Shown: positions 6,846-14,613, numbered from the stretch's first letter. The stretch is 42,722 bases of DNA from a virus (IMGVR_UViG_3300034407_002138:1-42722); one strand, 5' to 3'. Notes: generated by a model from the sequence alone, not told the origin. Made by a program: numbers and translations.

Positions 6846-8308
6846 CTCTTTCTTATGATATAATCATCAATCACTAATATATCAAGATTAGTATTTTTAA
6901 AAGTATTGATTGCATCCTCAGGTGTTTCAACAATCGGTTCTTGACAATTAAAACTTGTGTTAAGAAGCATAGGTATACCTGTGATTACATGAAACCATTG
7001 AATAAGTTCATAAAATCTTGGGTTGTCTTTTGAATCTACAGTTTGTATTCTTGATGTATTGTCAACGTGTGTAACACCTGGTATTTTATCTGATTTGACT
7101 TTCACAATTCGTGACATGTATGGCGATGATTGATTTGTATCAAAGTAATCTTTATAGTGTTCAATCATAACTGATGGTGCAAATGGTCTAAAGTCCTCTC
7201 TTTTTTTTATAGTCAGATTAATTATATTTTTTATATGTGGGTTTCTAGGATCTGCCAATATACTTCTATTACCTAATGCACGATTACCACTTTCAGATTT
7301 ACCTTGAAACCAACCAACAATTTTTCCGTCAGCAATACATTTTGCAACTTCTTTTAAGTTTACTTTTTCTTTGCCAACATAATTATATTTTTTACCTGCG
7401 TAAACGTTTGGTACATGTTTATTATTATTGATAGTGTAATCACAATGCATGTAAGTGCCTAAAGATTGTCCTTCATCACCGGGTGCTGGAGGTACAAAAA
7501 CATTTTTGTATATCTCTGTTAACTTTTCATTCACATATCCATTGTATGCAACACCACCTGTAATACATAAATTATCTGATGTTTTATATTTAATTATAGT
7601 TTCAAATATTATCTCTTCAGTTGCATACTGTAACGTATAAGCAATATCTTGATGACTAACATTTTTTATAATATCTTCAAATTTTTCATATGGTTCTAGT
7701 TCATTTGTGTGCCAAAAATTATCTAACAACATATGAAGTTCAATATTGTATTTTCCATAAGCTGCTAAACCCATAACTTTACTTTCACCATAAACGCCAA
7801 ATCCTATTTTTTTTGAAAACCAATCCCATGCCGTACCGACATACAAATTTAAATTATTAAGTTTACCATTGTTATTGAAAAAAACAGTATTGTATTTGTA
7901 TCCTCTACCATCAATCGCTAATATATCAGATTCTTGAAACCCAGAACTCAAAAAAGCATACGCCGCATGAGATTGATGATGATCAATATAATATAAGTTT
8001 CCCTCTTTTTTATAATCCCACAAACAATCAGGTTCCCAATCCATAAAATTTTTTTGTTCTTGCAATGATTCAATATGATTAAATCCACCTACTGTGGTTG
8101 TAAATGCAAATATTTCATGTGATTGTGGATTCCAATAATCTTTGTAAAATTGTTTACCGGCAGAATTATCATTTCGATTCATTTTTATAGAATCTTTATG
8201 ATGTGGTATATTATGTTTTAATCTAGTGTGTCTTTCTAATTGATTGTGCCAAACTCCGTCATATGTATTATGATCATGTTTATTGAATGCAGCACTAAAG
8301 ATTTTCAT
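6842..8308 (-). CDS. NodU/CmcH-family carbamoyltransferase
   Basis: The 488-aa enzyme should transfer carbamoyl from carbamoyl phosphate to a hydroxyl, usually on a sugar. The N-terminal Kae1/YgjD-like ATPase part shows YYIDHHQSHAAYAF (metal-binding His) and LAIDGRG, then VMGLAAYGK and ITGGVAYNGYVNEK. The C-terminal domain has VGWFQGKSESGNRALGNRSI, FRPFAPSV and MLLNTSFNCQEPIVETPEDA. All family motifs are present and the length is close to typical, slightly short. The ATG at 8308 is preferred over an in-frame GTG at 8320; neither has a clear ribosome site. It could decorate host surface glycan or a phage nucleotide. Confidence 0.88.
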   Translation of the reverse strand: MKIFSAAFNKHDHNTYDGVWHNQLERHTRLKHNIPHHKDSIKMNRNDNSAGKQFYKDYWNPQSHEIFAFTTTVGGFNHIESLQEQKNFMDWEPDCLWDYKKEGNLYYIDHHQSHAAYAFLSSGFQESDILAIDGRGYKYNTVFFNNNGKLNNLNLYVGTAWDWFSKKIGFGVYGESKVMGLAAYGKYNIELHMLLDNFWHTNELEPYEKFEDIIKNVSHQDIAYTLQYATEEIIFETIIKYKTSDNLCITGGVAYNGYVNEKLTEIYKNVFVPPAPGDEGQSLGTYMHCDYTINNNKHVPNVYAGKKYNYVGKEKVNLKEVAKCIADGKIVGWFQGKSESGNRALGNRSILADPRNPHIKNIINLTIKKREDFRPFAPSVMIEHYKDYFDTNQSSPYMSRIVKVKSDKIPGVTHVDNTSRIQTVDSKDNPRFYELIQWFHVITGIPMLLNTSFNCQEPIVETPEDAINTFKNTNLDILVIDDYIIRKS

Positions 8309-8312
8309 ATTA

Positions 8313-8987
8313 TTAATCACTAATATAACTTAAACTTGTTTTGTTAAAATCTTGTAAAGCAGATGATAACATATCTAAATATTCCTCAGTTTTTTCTCTT
8401 ACAAACTCTTGAACTGTACCGTCTTCAGTGACTACAAGTATAACTATTTGACTTATAGGTGTACCTGTTCTTTCTTCATACATCTCAGCATATGCTGATG
8501 CTTGAATATAATAGTTCTCATTCCATTTATCATTTCTTTCTTTTGATGATGTTTTGAAATCTATTATTGATAGTTTACCATCATACTCAGCGATGCAATC
8601 TACACGACCTGCAATACCTAACTTATCAGAGTACAACGCACATTCTTGATAGTGTATATTGTTTATTTTTTCAATCATTTTAGGTTTTAGTTGATTAAAC
8701 AAACAGGCTGCAAAAAATGGTTCGGTTTTAACTTCTTTGTTGTTTAAAAAATCTTCACACATATGATGCACTTTTGTTCCACGATTTGCGGCAGTCCTTG
8801 CCACATAGTTTGCAACATCCTCACCAACTTTTTTACGCCACTCAAATAATCCTTTTTTATTTCTAGATGATAAAACTGTAGTGATTGACGGATACTTGTT
8901 TCCGTCTGGTGTGATATAGTATCTTTTTTTATCTATATTTTCTGTTTTTAATTTTGGTAATTCATTTACTGATACATGATTAAACAT
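8313..8987 (-). CDS. PD-(D/E)XK exonuclease (RecB/Cas4-like)
   Basis: The 224-aa protein has the nuclease core near residues 126-150: GIAGRVD (Asp130), then LSIIDFKTSS (Asp143, Lys145), followed by YYIQASAYAEMYEE, the helix carrying the conserved QxxxY motif. Upstream, ANRGTKVHHMCEDFL is the usual helix with a conserved His. It resembles the exonuclease common in marine T4-like phages. It overlaps the methyltransferase gene by 8 bases and sits before the carbamoyltransferase. A role in host DNA degradation or recombination is likely but not shown. Confidence 0.82.
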   Translation of the reverse strand: MFNHVSVNELPKLKTENIDKKRYYITPDGNKYPSITTVLSSRNKKGLFEWRKKVGEDVANYVARTAANRGTKVHHMCEDFLNNKEVKTEPFFAACLFNQLKPKMIEKINNIHYQECALYSDKLGIAGRVDCIAEYDGKLSIIDFKTSSKERNDKWNENYYIQASAYAEMYEERTGTPISQIVILVVTEDGTVQEFVREKTEEYLDMLSSALQDFNKTSLSYISD

Positions 8988-9684
8988 ATTTTAAACCATC
9001 CTTCCTTTTTAATTTTGCACGAAGATATTCATGAGTTTTTCCCATTAGTTCATATTTACGATTATTAAAATATGCAAAATATTCTTTTAATTTTTTATTA
9101 CTTAATAATTTTTTTCTAATTTTTTCACCATTGCCTGGTCTACACCATACTCCCTCTGCTGTTCCTAACCAAACAAGTTCTAAATTACCTTTAACAACTT
9201 GCTCTGTCATTAACATTATTTTGTCAAATGATTTGTTTATTTTGATATCACAACATTGAATAATGCCGTTTTCTGATAAATTATTTAAACACCATGCGAT
9301 AGTTTCTTGTGTTTCAGAATCAGTGTCTAATCTTATATAATCTACTTTTTTGTTGGGTAAATTTTTTATATCGGTTTCATAAAACTCATAATCTATTTTA
9401 CTATTATCTAAATGTTCTATAAGTTCTGTTTTATTTTTAGGCCACCAGTATGGCATCGTTTCAAAATTCAATTCATTAACATATTCAAAATTATCTAACA
9501 AGTAAAATTTGATGATACCACTTAAATATCTATTAATCCAAATAGACCAAGCGGCATTTCCACATCCAACATCCCATAATGATGTTGCACCAATTATTTT
9601 AATCGTCTCTATAGATAAAGTAATGTCTTCATTATAAGACATGGGAAAGTCACGTGTTTTCGGATAAATTTTATCTTTTATCAT
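8980..9684 (-). CDS. SAM-dependent methyltransferase-like protein
   Basis: The 234-aa protein has a Rossmann motif I near residue 35-46 (TSLWDVGCGNAAW), an acidic end of strand 2 (FYLLDNF) and a later VDYIRLDTDSE strand resembling FkbM-type methyltransferases. The C-terminus is basic. The substrate is unknown; neighbours (carbamoyltransferase) hint at sugar modification. No ribosome site is obvious before the ATG. Confidence 0.65.
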   Translation of the reverse strand: MIKDKIYPKTRDFPMSYNEDITLSIETIKIIGATSLWDVGCGNAAWSIWINRYLSGIIKFYLLDNFEYVNELNFETMPYWWPKNKTELIEHLDNSKIDYEFYETDIKNLPNKKVDYIRLDTDSETQETIAWCLNNLSENGIIQCCDIKINKSFDKIMLMTEQVVKGNLELVWLGTAEGVWCRPGNGEKIRKKLLSNKKLKEYFAYFNNRKYELMGKTHEYLRAKLKRKDGLKYV

Positions 9685-9709
9685 AATATAAGTAAATTAG
9701 TATTTACTG

Positions 9710-9802
9710 TTAAGAACTACATTCACAATTTACACATTCACATGATGTGCATGAACCCCCGTTTGTGCAGTGACACGCATGGTCACAATTTTGACATATC
9801 AT
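9710..9802 (-). CDS. 30-aa cysteine-rich metallothionein-like peptide
   Basis: The ORF starts with an ATGA overlap on the endolysin stop codon and encodes a 30-residue peptide with nine Cys and two His: MICQNCDHACHCTNGG followed by SCTSCECVNCECSS. The CxxC, CxC and CxCxxCxC spacing is that of metallothioneins and gives enough thiolates for a metal cluster. Translational coupling to the endolysin and the dense Cys pattern argue for a real gene. Metal binding (Zn, Cu or Cd) is inference from composition only. Confidence 0.65.
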   Translation of the reverse strand: MICQNCDHACHCTNGGSCTSCECVNCECSS

Positions 9803-10320
9803 TCTGCCATCTCCAATGCAAACTCTGTTGTTTCGTTTACTCTTCTCGTCCAACCCTTACCAAAAGTATTGAATGTACTAAGTGATTCATAATAATCTTG
9901 TCTTTCATCTTGATACAATCTAATTGTTTCTGTAAGTGTATTGTTATATATGAATTCATCTAATTTTGCAAGTGTATTAGGACCTATACCACCATCGGCA
10001 ACAGTTCCTATCATCGCCTGTAAAAACTTTGCAGCTCTACCTGTACCTGCATTAACACCAAAGTCAAATACCACTAAATCTAAACCATTAGGTAATTGGT
10101 CTCCTTTAATACGATCCCAATAATTCTTTTTATAGATTGGTGCAACGTCTTCTTCTTTTAAATTTTGCATTGTGTTTTCTGATACTGAATAACCAACCCA
10201 TTCTTCGTAAACTCTTTTTGTAACACCCATGTTTGTCATTCCACCTGGGTCTTTTGGATGATTTACATATCCACCCTCATGATGTAATACTATTTCTAAA
10301 CATTTATTAAAATTGCTCAT
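9799..10320 (-). CDS. Endolysin, glycoside hydrolase family 108 (lysozyme-like)
   Basis: The 173-aa protein opens with CLEIVLHHEGGYVNHPKDPG, the GH108 catalytic motif (Glu15), then TNMGVTKRVYEEW and YWDRIKGDQLPNGLDLVVFD. The second half has FGVNAGTGRAAKFLQAMIG, the peptidoglycan-binding domain 3 found in this family. There is no signal peptide, so release needs a holin. The ATG at 10320 has GGAG six bases upstream; it overlaps the PhoH end by 14 bases. It would cut the glycan backbone of host peptidoglycan at lysis. Confidence 0.9.
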   Translation of the reverse strand: MSNFNKCLEIVLHHEGGYVNHPKDPGGMTNMGVTKRVYEEWVGYSVSENTMQNLKEEDVAPIYKKNYWDRIKGDQLPNGLDLVVFDFGVNAGTGRAAKFLQAMIGTVADGGIGPNTLAKLDEFIYNNTLTETIRLYQDERQDYYESLSTFNTFGKGWTRRVNETTEFALEMAE

Positions 10321-11026
10321 TATCGACTCCAAAACCTAACTTTGTTTTTTCTATTAAATATTCTTTTACAAATCCACTTCTTACAATATCACCAATGTTA
10401 AATTCTGTAACATTAAAAGAAGGCATGTTATCTAATATTCTAACAAAATCTTGTAATCCATTTTTCTCTGCTGATCTTGTTAAATCTGTTTGAAAGAAAT
10501 CACCGGCAAATGATATCTTTGAATTTTGTCCAACTCTTGTAATGATTGTATCTAATTCATGAAAGTTTAGATTCTGACACTCATCTACAATTATTATAGA
10601 ATTATCAAATGTTAAACCTCGTAAAAAAGATGTTGACATAAAATGCAATGTTCCTTGTTGTTTTAGTCTATCAAATAACATTAGGAATGCTTGTTCATTT
10701 GGTTGTTGAAACATAAAACGAACCATGTTCATATAATTAATTTGATACAATGCTGACTTATCTTCTTCATCACCAGGTAAAAAACCGATCTCTCTAGTAG
10801 GAATAAGTGATCTAACTATTATTACTCTATCATATTCTGTATTAGGATTCAATACATCTTGTAATGCTTTGTATAAAAGTATAAATGTTTTACCTGTTCC
10901 GGCAGCACCGAAAACAAATTGATTCTTACCTTTTTCCCAAGTATCAAAAACAACCTTTTGATTATCACCAATTGGTTTTAGTGATAACATATCTTTTAAA
11001 TTTAAATCATTGTTCTTCTTCGCCAT
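10307..11026 (-). CDS. phoH: PhoH-like ATPase
   Basis: The 239-aa protein has Walker A GAAGTGKT (40-47), VIIVRSLIPTREIGFLPGD, a TSFLRGLTFDNS segment and Walker B IIIVDECQNL, then ISFAGDFFQTDL. These are the family motifs of PhoH/phosphate-starvation NTPases, related to superfamily 1 helicases. PhoH is a common marker in marine phages; its role is still unsettled, with RNA helicase or RNase-linked function suggested for related proteins. It overlaps the 60-aa gene upstream and the endolysin downstream. Confidence 0.92.
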   Translation of the reverse strand: MAKKNNDLNLKDMLSLKPIGDNQKVVFDTWEKGKNQFVFGAAGTGKTFILLYKALQDVLNPNTEYDRVIIVRSLIPTREIGFLPGDEEDKSALYQINYMNMVRFMFQQPNEQAFLMLFDRLKQQGTLHFMSTSFLRGLTFDNSIIIVDECQNLNFHELDTIITRVGQNSKISFAGDFFQTDLTRSAEKNGLQDFVRILDNMPSFNVTEFNIGDIVRSGFVKEYLIEKTKLGFGVDNEQF

Positions 11027-11189
11027 TTTCGCCTCTACCTTCGCATCTATCTACAAGTTCTTTTGCAGGTGACTTATTAAGTCTCATCTCTCTCCATTGT
11101 TTAGACATTCCATAACTCATCTTCATAAGTTTTTCTTCCTCTGCCCAATATTCGTCAAAAGACTTTTCTATTTTATTTTCCTCTACCAT
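11007..11189 (-). CDS. 60-aa hypothetical protein upstream of phoH
   Basis: The small charged protein (MVEENKIEKSFDEYWAEEEK, then MSKQWREMRLNKS and an acidic end) is predicted helical. It overlaps the start of phoH by 20 bases and the preceding gene by 7, in the compact style of the region. No family was recognised. A tryptophan/acidic N-terminus suggests a protein-binding rather than nucleic-acid-binding role, but this is weak. Confidence 0.55.
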   Translation of the reverse strand: MVEENKIEKSFDEYWAEEEKLMKMSYGMSKQWREMRLNKSPAKELVDRCEGRGENGEEEQ

Positions 11190-11455
11190 CCACCGTCATC
11201 ATTCTTTATTTTATCTTGAACTACTTCATTAAGAGTTTTTGCTTCTTCGTCTTTAAAATATTTATTTAACATTTCTAATTGATCATCATACATTGCAACT
11301 ATGTTTAACTCTTTCTCAATAGTTTCTAATACATCTGGGTGTGCTTCTCCACCAACACCAACTGCCTTATCAAGGTATATGTCAACATTCATCTTATGTT
11401 TTTTTATGTGACCAATGGCATGATCTTTCATTGCCTGTATTATTTTATCTCTCAT
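11183..11455 (-). CDS. 90-aa hypothetical protein, conserved type near phoH
   Basis: The protein starts MRDKIIQAMKDHAIGHIKKH, continues with IYLDKAVGVGGEAHPDVLET and a helical acidic C-terminus. Similar small proteins sit beside phoH in cyanophage-like myoviruses as far as I recall. No catalytic motif is visible. It lies 8 bases after the next gene upstream in the operon. Confidence 0.6.
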   Translation of the reverse strand: MRDKIIQAMKDHAIGHIKKHKMNVDIYLDKAVGVGGEAHPDVLETIEKELNIVAMYDDQLEMLNKYFKDEEAKTLNEVVQDKIKNDDGGW

Positions 11456-11463
11456 AGTATCTC

Positions 11464-11763
11464 CTACATTAACCCATGTTTTTTTAAGACTTGTTTTGTC
11501 TTAATTCTCTTATGATCTTTTGTGCCATATCTTTCGGCAAGAGCAGAGTCTGGGTGAGCATCTGCGATCCTTGTCAAATTATCTTTAAATCCATTATCTA
11601 TCTTTGGACCTACTCCCATAAGATGATCACCTACCAAAGCAGCTGCCGTTGGCATCTGTTCATATTTAGGATTTTTCGATAATAAATCTTGTAGTTCAGT
11701 CCACGTACAAAACTCTTCATGTTGTTCATCAGTGTCTTTATTTCTAAGAATATATGTGGGCAT
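11464..11763 (-). CDS. 99-aa phage protein with FmdB-like N-terminus
   Basis: The protein begins MPTYILRNKDTDEQHEEFCT, resembling the first strands of FmdB-type zinc ribbon regulators, but lacks the paired cysteines, with a single Cys near residue 19. The rest reads LQDLLSKNPKYEQMPTAAAL and a Lys-rich end with DAHPDSALAERYGTK. This small protein is a recurrent type in marine T4-like phages. Its start overlaps the stop of the acyl carrier protein region by one base. Function unknown. Confidence 0.6.
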   Translation of the reverse strand: MPTYILRNKDTDEQHEEFCTWTELQDLLSKNPKYEQMPTAAALVGDHLMGVGPKIDNGFKDNLTRIADAHPDSALAERYGTKDHKRIKTKQVLKKHGLM

Positions 11764-11987
11764 TAAATATTTTTCTTTTCTAGTAAATCATATGCAGTTT
11801 GTACTGTAGATAATTTAGATACTTCATCATCAGTTATTTCAATATTAAATTCATCTTCCATATTCATAACCATCTCCACCACTGTTAAACTATCAAATCC
11901 TAAATTATCAATAAAATGTGAATTCATTTTTATTTCTTCACCTGTGCTTTTTTTTATTACTTCTATTAGTCTAGTTTTTAAGTCCAT
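11763..11987 (-). CDS. Acyl carrier protein
   Basis: The 74-aa protein is a full-length ACP: a first helix (LKTRLIEVIKK), then HFIDNLGFDSLTVVEMVMNM with the phosphopantetheine Ser33 in GFDSL, followed by EDEFNIEITDDEVSKLST and a closing helix. The acidic recognition helix II is intact. The ATG at 11987 is chosen since the domain begins there; it overlaps the preceding gene by 17 bases. A phage ACP could feed lipid or lipoprotein-like acylation or act as a carrier in a specialised synthesis. No acyltransferase or ketosynthase is seen in the window. Confidence 0.87.
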   Translation of the reverse strand: MDLKTRLIEVIKKSTGEEIKMNSHFIDNLGFDSLTVVEMVMNMEDEFNIEITDDEVSKLSTVQTAYDLLEKKNI

Positions 11988-12516
11988 TTGAATACCATTC
12001 TGGTGTATTACGATTTTTCCATGTAGCAAAATCTTTTTTATAGTGTATATAGTAATTATGATATGCGTCAATTACATTATCTGTTTTACAATCATCTGGC
12101 ATACATTGTGGTAATTCAGTTACAATTCCTTTTGTAATATTGTTTGGTGACTTTTGTAACCAAAATGATGGTCTTGATGCACCATGTTGTTTTCCATATC
12201 TATGTGTAAACTCTTTTAAAACTGCCATATAAAGAAAAAATAATTTATAATAATTACCTGATGACTGTCTTACCCAAATACCATCTGGGTGTTTGATATG
12301 AGATGCCATGTATAAATTTTTTTCCCTATCATCAAACAGTCTATATCTTTTTGCCTTACGACCTGTCTTTGTAGATCCAATATATTCTTCACCGTCTAAA
12401 ACTCTGTGTGCCGTAGATAATAGTTGAGCATACTCAATAGGCATTTTGACAATATGTTTGTCGCAATGCATCTTAGCACACTCTATTGGATTTTCATGTA
12501 ATTCAAATATGTTCAT
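11971..12516 (-). CDS. Conserved phage protein with CDKHIVKM motif
   Basis: The 181-aa protein begins MNIFELHENPIECAKMHCDK followed by HIVKMPIEYAQLLSTAHR, a helix-rich motif found at the start of a widespread family of uncharacterised T4-like phage proteins. Later come IKHPDGIWVRQSSGNYYKLF and a Tyr/His-rich C-terminus ending WKNRNTPEW. The His/Cys/Asp set suggests an enzyme, possibly acting on DNA, but I cannot name a function. It overlaps DUF4385 upstream by 14 bases. Confidence 0.65.
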   Translation of the reverse strand: MNIFELHENPIECAKMHCDKHIVKMPIEYAQLLSTAHRVLDGEEYIGSTKTGRKAKRYRLFDDREKNLYMASHIKHPDGIWVRQSSGNYYKLFFLYMAVLKEFTHRYGKQHGASRPSFWLQKSPNNITKGIVTELPQCMPDDCKTDNVIDAYHNYYIHYKKDFATWKNRNTPEWYSNGLKN

Positions 12517-12964
12517 TATCTCGCCACTCTTTTCTCATCGTAACATATTTTGGATCAGTTGTCAATCTATCTCTGAACTCCTTAAATATCCTCGCTGATA
12601 CCGCTTTTTTACTTGTTAGAGCGTCTTTTGCCTGTGGTTTAATAGTTCCGTCACGATTATATTTCCTACCACTCTTATGGTTTGCATATCGTCTTGCACG
12701 GGTAAATCCCATTTCTAAAAACTTTCTACACATATCCATACCAACAAAATCATCATCTTTTTTATATTGTTCATACATGCCATATATTTTTTTTGCACTA
12801 ATCTCTGCGATTCTTGGTGTTCTAAATTTCCAATGTTGGCATATGTCATTTGTATATGGTCGAACTAATAATACACCTTGTTCGCCTCTACCTATTCTAT
12901 ACCTTTTATCATTAGGTTCAAATAATATATTTTTGTAATCTAGATTATAATCAAATTCTATCAT
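12503..12964 (-). CDS. DUF4385 family protein
   Basis: The 153-aa protein shows the DUF4385 pattern: FDYNLDYKNILFEPNDKRYR, IGRGEQGVLLVRPYTNDICQ, HWKFRTPRIAEISAKKIYGM and FVGMDMCRKFLEMGFTRARR, then YANHKSGRKY. It occurs in bacteria and in marine phages; no biochemical role is known to me. The basic ARRYANHKSGRKY region could bind nucleic acid. The start overlaps the next upstream gene (ATGA). Confidence 0.8.
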   Translation of the reverse strand: MIEFDYNLDYKNILFEPNDKRYRIGRGEQGVLLVRPYTNDICQHWKFRTPRIAEISAKKIYGMYEQYKKDDDFVGMDMCRKFLEMGFTRARRYANHKSGRKYNRDGTIKPQAKDALTSKKAVSARIFKEFRDRLTTDPKYVTMRKEWRDNEHI

Positions 12965-13299
12965 TTACCTATATCTTTAATATCATTCTCATGTATAACT
13001 TGATATGCACCTTTATTATATGCAGGTGCCACTGTAAAACTATGTTTGACTGATTTTCTTTTTGGAGCACCGTTTCCCATATGTGTTAAAGGTTTAGGAT
13101 TAGAAATCTTTTGTATTTTTCTTGTAGAATTAAATATTGTATTAATATCATTGAATGCAGTAAATTCTGATCTAGGTGTTTTTTTATAACCTATTGACTC
13201 TAAATATCTTTCGTGTTCTTCTCTTGCTTTTTGCAATGAAGGTGTCAATGGTAACTTATTTACTTTCTTTCTTTGAAATACTGAATATTGTTTAATCAT
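12961..13299 (-). CDS. 112-aa hypothetical basic protein
   Basis: The protein has LTPSLQKAREEHERYLESIG near the N-terminus, a T/S-rich middle and a stretch HMGNGAPKRKSVKHSFTVAP. It is basic and probably partly disordered. It overlaps both neighbours by a few bases. I recall similar proteins in cyanophage-like genomes but cannot assign a function. Confidence 0.6.
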   Translation of the reverse strand: MIKQYSVFQRKKVNKLPLTPSLQKAREEHERYLESIGYKKTPRSEFTAFNDINTIFNSTRKIQKISNPKPLTHMGNGAPKRKSVKHSFTVAPAYNKGAYQVIHENDIKDIGK

Positions 13300-13510
13300 T
13301 TTTAAATACTAATTTATGTAATATATAAAACCAACATCCGTTTATTATAGGTTCTATTAATGCAACTGCACCTGCCTCCCACAGACTCGCACCCGTCAAT
13401 ACAGATACAACAGTCATTGCTATTATAACATGACCAATTGTATAAATCAAGGCCAAAATTAGACTTGATTTTTTTATAATATTGAATATACCAGACGTAA
13501 ATTCTGTCAT
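13292..13510 (-). CDS. DUF2061-like two-helix membrane protein
   Basis: The 72-aa protein has two membrane helices: LILALIYTIGHVIIAMTVVS and AGAVALIEPIINGCWFYILH, separated by a short GASLWEAG loop. This is the DUF2061 layout, in which a short loop precedes an Ala/Ile-rich helix with a conserved acidic residue and an aromatic end. The ATG at 13510 overlaps the SleB stop (ATGA). Because it directly follows a cell-wall hydrolase, a holin role is possible; DUF2061 proteins have no proven function. Confidence 0.65.
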   Translation of the reverse strand: MTEFTSGIFNIIKKSSLILALIYTIGHVIIAMTVVSVLTGASLWEAGAVALIEPIINGCWFYILHKLVFKND

Positions 13511-13971
13511 TTTTCCCACCTATAAAATATATGTCTTCCAACTTTCATTGTTTTTGTTTTAGTTTCTGCCCATGATGGTTGTACATAATCTGCATGATAA
13601 TGTGTCGCACCCATTGTATTAACTAAACTTCCATATTTTAGTGTGGTTTCTGCGATTGATTCTGCGATACGCCATGCCTGTGGATTATATGGTGTATCAT
13701 CTTTTCCGTCACAATACCACGAAAATTGACATCTATGTTTTATTGGGTAATATACTGCATCATTCGGATCAGGTGTTTCTCTAGTCTTCCAAGACTCTCT
13801 AGTTGGGCCTTGTTTGACAACACCACATACAGTGTTAGGGTATCTGTGGTCCTCAACTCTATTCATGACCACATCTGCAACGGCATACATGCCGTCTATA
13901 TCTTGATTTTTTGCCTCGTGATAGACGTTAAGTGCTAGACACACAACGGCAACATTTATTGCTTCCCACAT
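13507..13971 (-). CDS. SleB-type cell wall hydrolase
   Basis: The 154-aa protein has the Hydrolase_2/SleB core: CLALNVYHEAKNQ with the catalytic Glu19, GMYAVADVVMNRVED, YPNTVCGVVKQG, then RCQFSWYCDGK, and near the end GATHYHADYVQPSW. This family cleaves peptidoglycan glycan strands (lytic transglycosylase type). The N-terminus is a short hydrophobic stretch that could act as a signal or anchor. It is the second peptidoglycan-cutting enzyme in the window besides the GH108 endolysin. Confidence 0.88.
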   Translation of the reverse strand: MWEAINVAVVCLALNVYHEAKNQDIDGMYAVADVVMNRVEDHRYPNTVCGVVKQGPTRESWKTRETPDPNDAVYYPIKHRCQFSWYCDGKDDTPYNPQAWRIAESIAETTLKYGSLVNTMGATHYHADYVQPSWAETKTKTMKVGRHIFYRWEK

Positions 13972-14380
13972 ATTTTTTCCACTCTCTTAATAATATTTCT
14001 TGATATCGATATGCTTGTCTTTCCCACGGTTGTCTTCGATACTCATAATTAGAATAATTGTATCCTCGCCAATAAACTGTGGAACCTTCGTTATTTAAAT
14101 CTTTCATCTTACCTGTTGCATACTGCATAACATGTACCATCTCGTGTAGTATTGTTGTAATAAAATCATCATCTTTTAGTTTCTTATAAACTATAATATC
14201 AAACTCGTTTCTCTCTCCACCCCTAGAACACTCACCATCGATAGGGATATCTGTAGTCAATTCTACATTAACATGAATAGTTCTGTGTCTTGGTGTCAAT
14301 CTATTATAACACCAATTAACTAAATTCTCAACAAGTCGTCTTTGTTTTTTAGTGCCACCCTCTACATCTACAGTATTCAT
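13928..14380 (-). CDS. Zincin-like metallopeptidase (SprT-like)
   Basis: The 150-aa protein carries the zinc motif FITTILHEMVHVMQYATG (His79, Glu80, His83) and a downstream PWERQAYRYQ helix whose Glu is the likely third ligand, as in SprT-like and related small phage peptidases. The start at 14380 has a strong AGGAG and lies downstream of a late promoter and hairpin. The frame is also open upstream to an ATG at 14530 that overlaps a small gene's stop (TAATG), which would add 50 residues with several Cys. It may process virion or host wall proteins; the target is unknown. Confidence 0.72.
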   Translation of the reverse strand: MNTVDVEGGTKKQRRLVENLVNWCYNRLTPRHRTIHVNVELTTDIPIDGECSRGGERNEFDIIVYKKLKDDDFITTILHEMVHVMQYATGKMKDLNNEGSTVYWRGYNYSNYEYRRQPWERQAYRYQEILLREWKKYVGSNKCCRCVSST

Positions 14381-14401
14381 CTTACCTCTCCTATTTGCGT
14401 T

Positions 14402-14467
14402 GGGGGTTAAACAAAAACTGTTAACCCCCTTTGGGTCACATTCACATTGTCTCATCATATATTTATA
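14402..14467 (-). promoter_or_regulatory. T4-type late promoter and leader hairpin before the metallopeptidase
   Basis: TATAAATA on the - strand at 14467-14460 matches the T4 late consensus. Between it and the AGGAG site a perfect 9-bp hairpin (14402-14410 paired with 14421-14429, 10-base loop, five G-C pairs) would form near the 5' part of the transcript. There is no U-tract, so it looks like a leader stabiliser or processing site, not a terminator. A second 9-bp inverted repeat (14476-14484/14511-14519) lies just upstream. Confidence 0.6.
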
Positions 14468-14529
14468 GTGACCACGACACTTGCTATTGTGATGATGAGG
14501 TTGAGAGGTCGCAAGTGTCAAACTGTTCA

Positions 14530-14613
14530 TTAGGAAAATAACTCTTTTATAAAATATAATGTAAAACCTATCATTCCGATATGTACAAATACTGTTAAAG
14601 TTTCGTTAATCAT
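14530..14613 (-). CDS. 27-aa membrane micropeptide
   Basis: A near-consensus AGGAGGTGA site lies three bases before the ATG. The peptide MINETLTVFVHIGMIGFTLY followed by FIKELFS is a single hydrophobic helix. The stop overlaps an ATG (TAATG) that opens the longer form of the metallopeptidase frame. The very strong ribosome site is the main support. Function unknown; size fits a small lysis or membrane regulator. Confidence 0.5.
   Translation of the reverse strand: MINETLTVFVHIGMIGFTLYFIKELFS

Noticed and set aside
12486-12938. 150-aa + strand ORF opposite DUF4385
   Set aside because: The opposite strand encodes a recognisable DUF4385 protein in an overlapping operon; the + frame is hydrophobic noise.
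13314-13541. 75-aa - strand ORF overlapping the DUF2061-like gene in another frame
   Set aside because: The DUF2061-like frame has recognisable membrane helices and ATGA coupling; the alternative is Cys/Tyr-rich noise.
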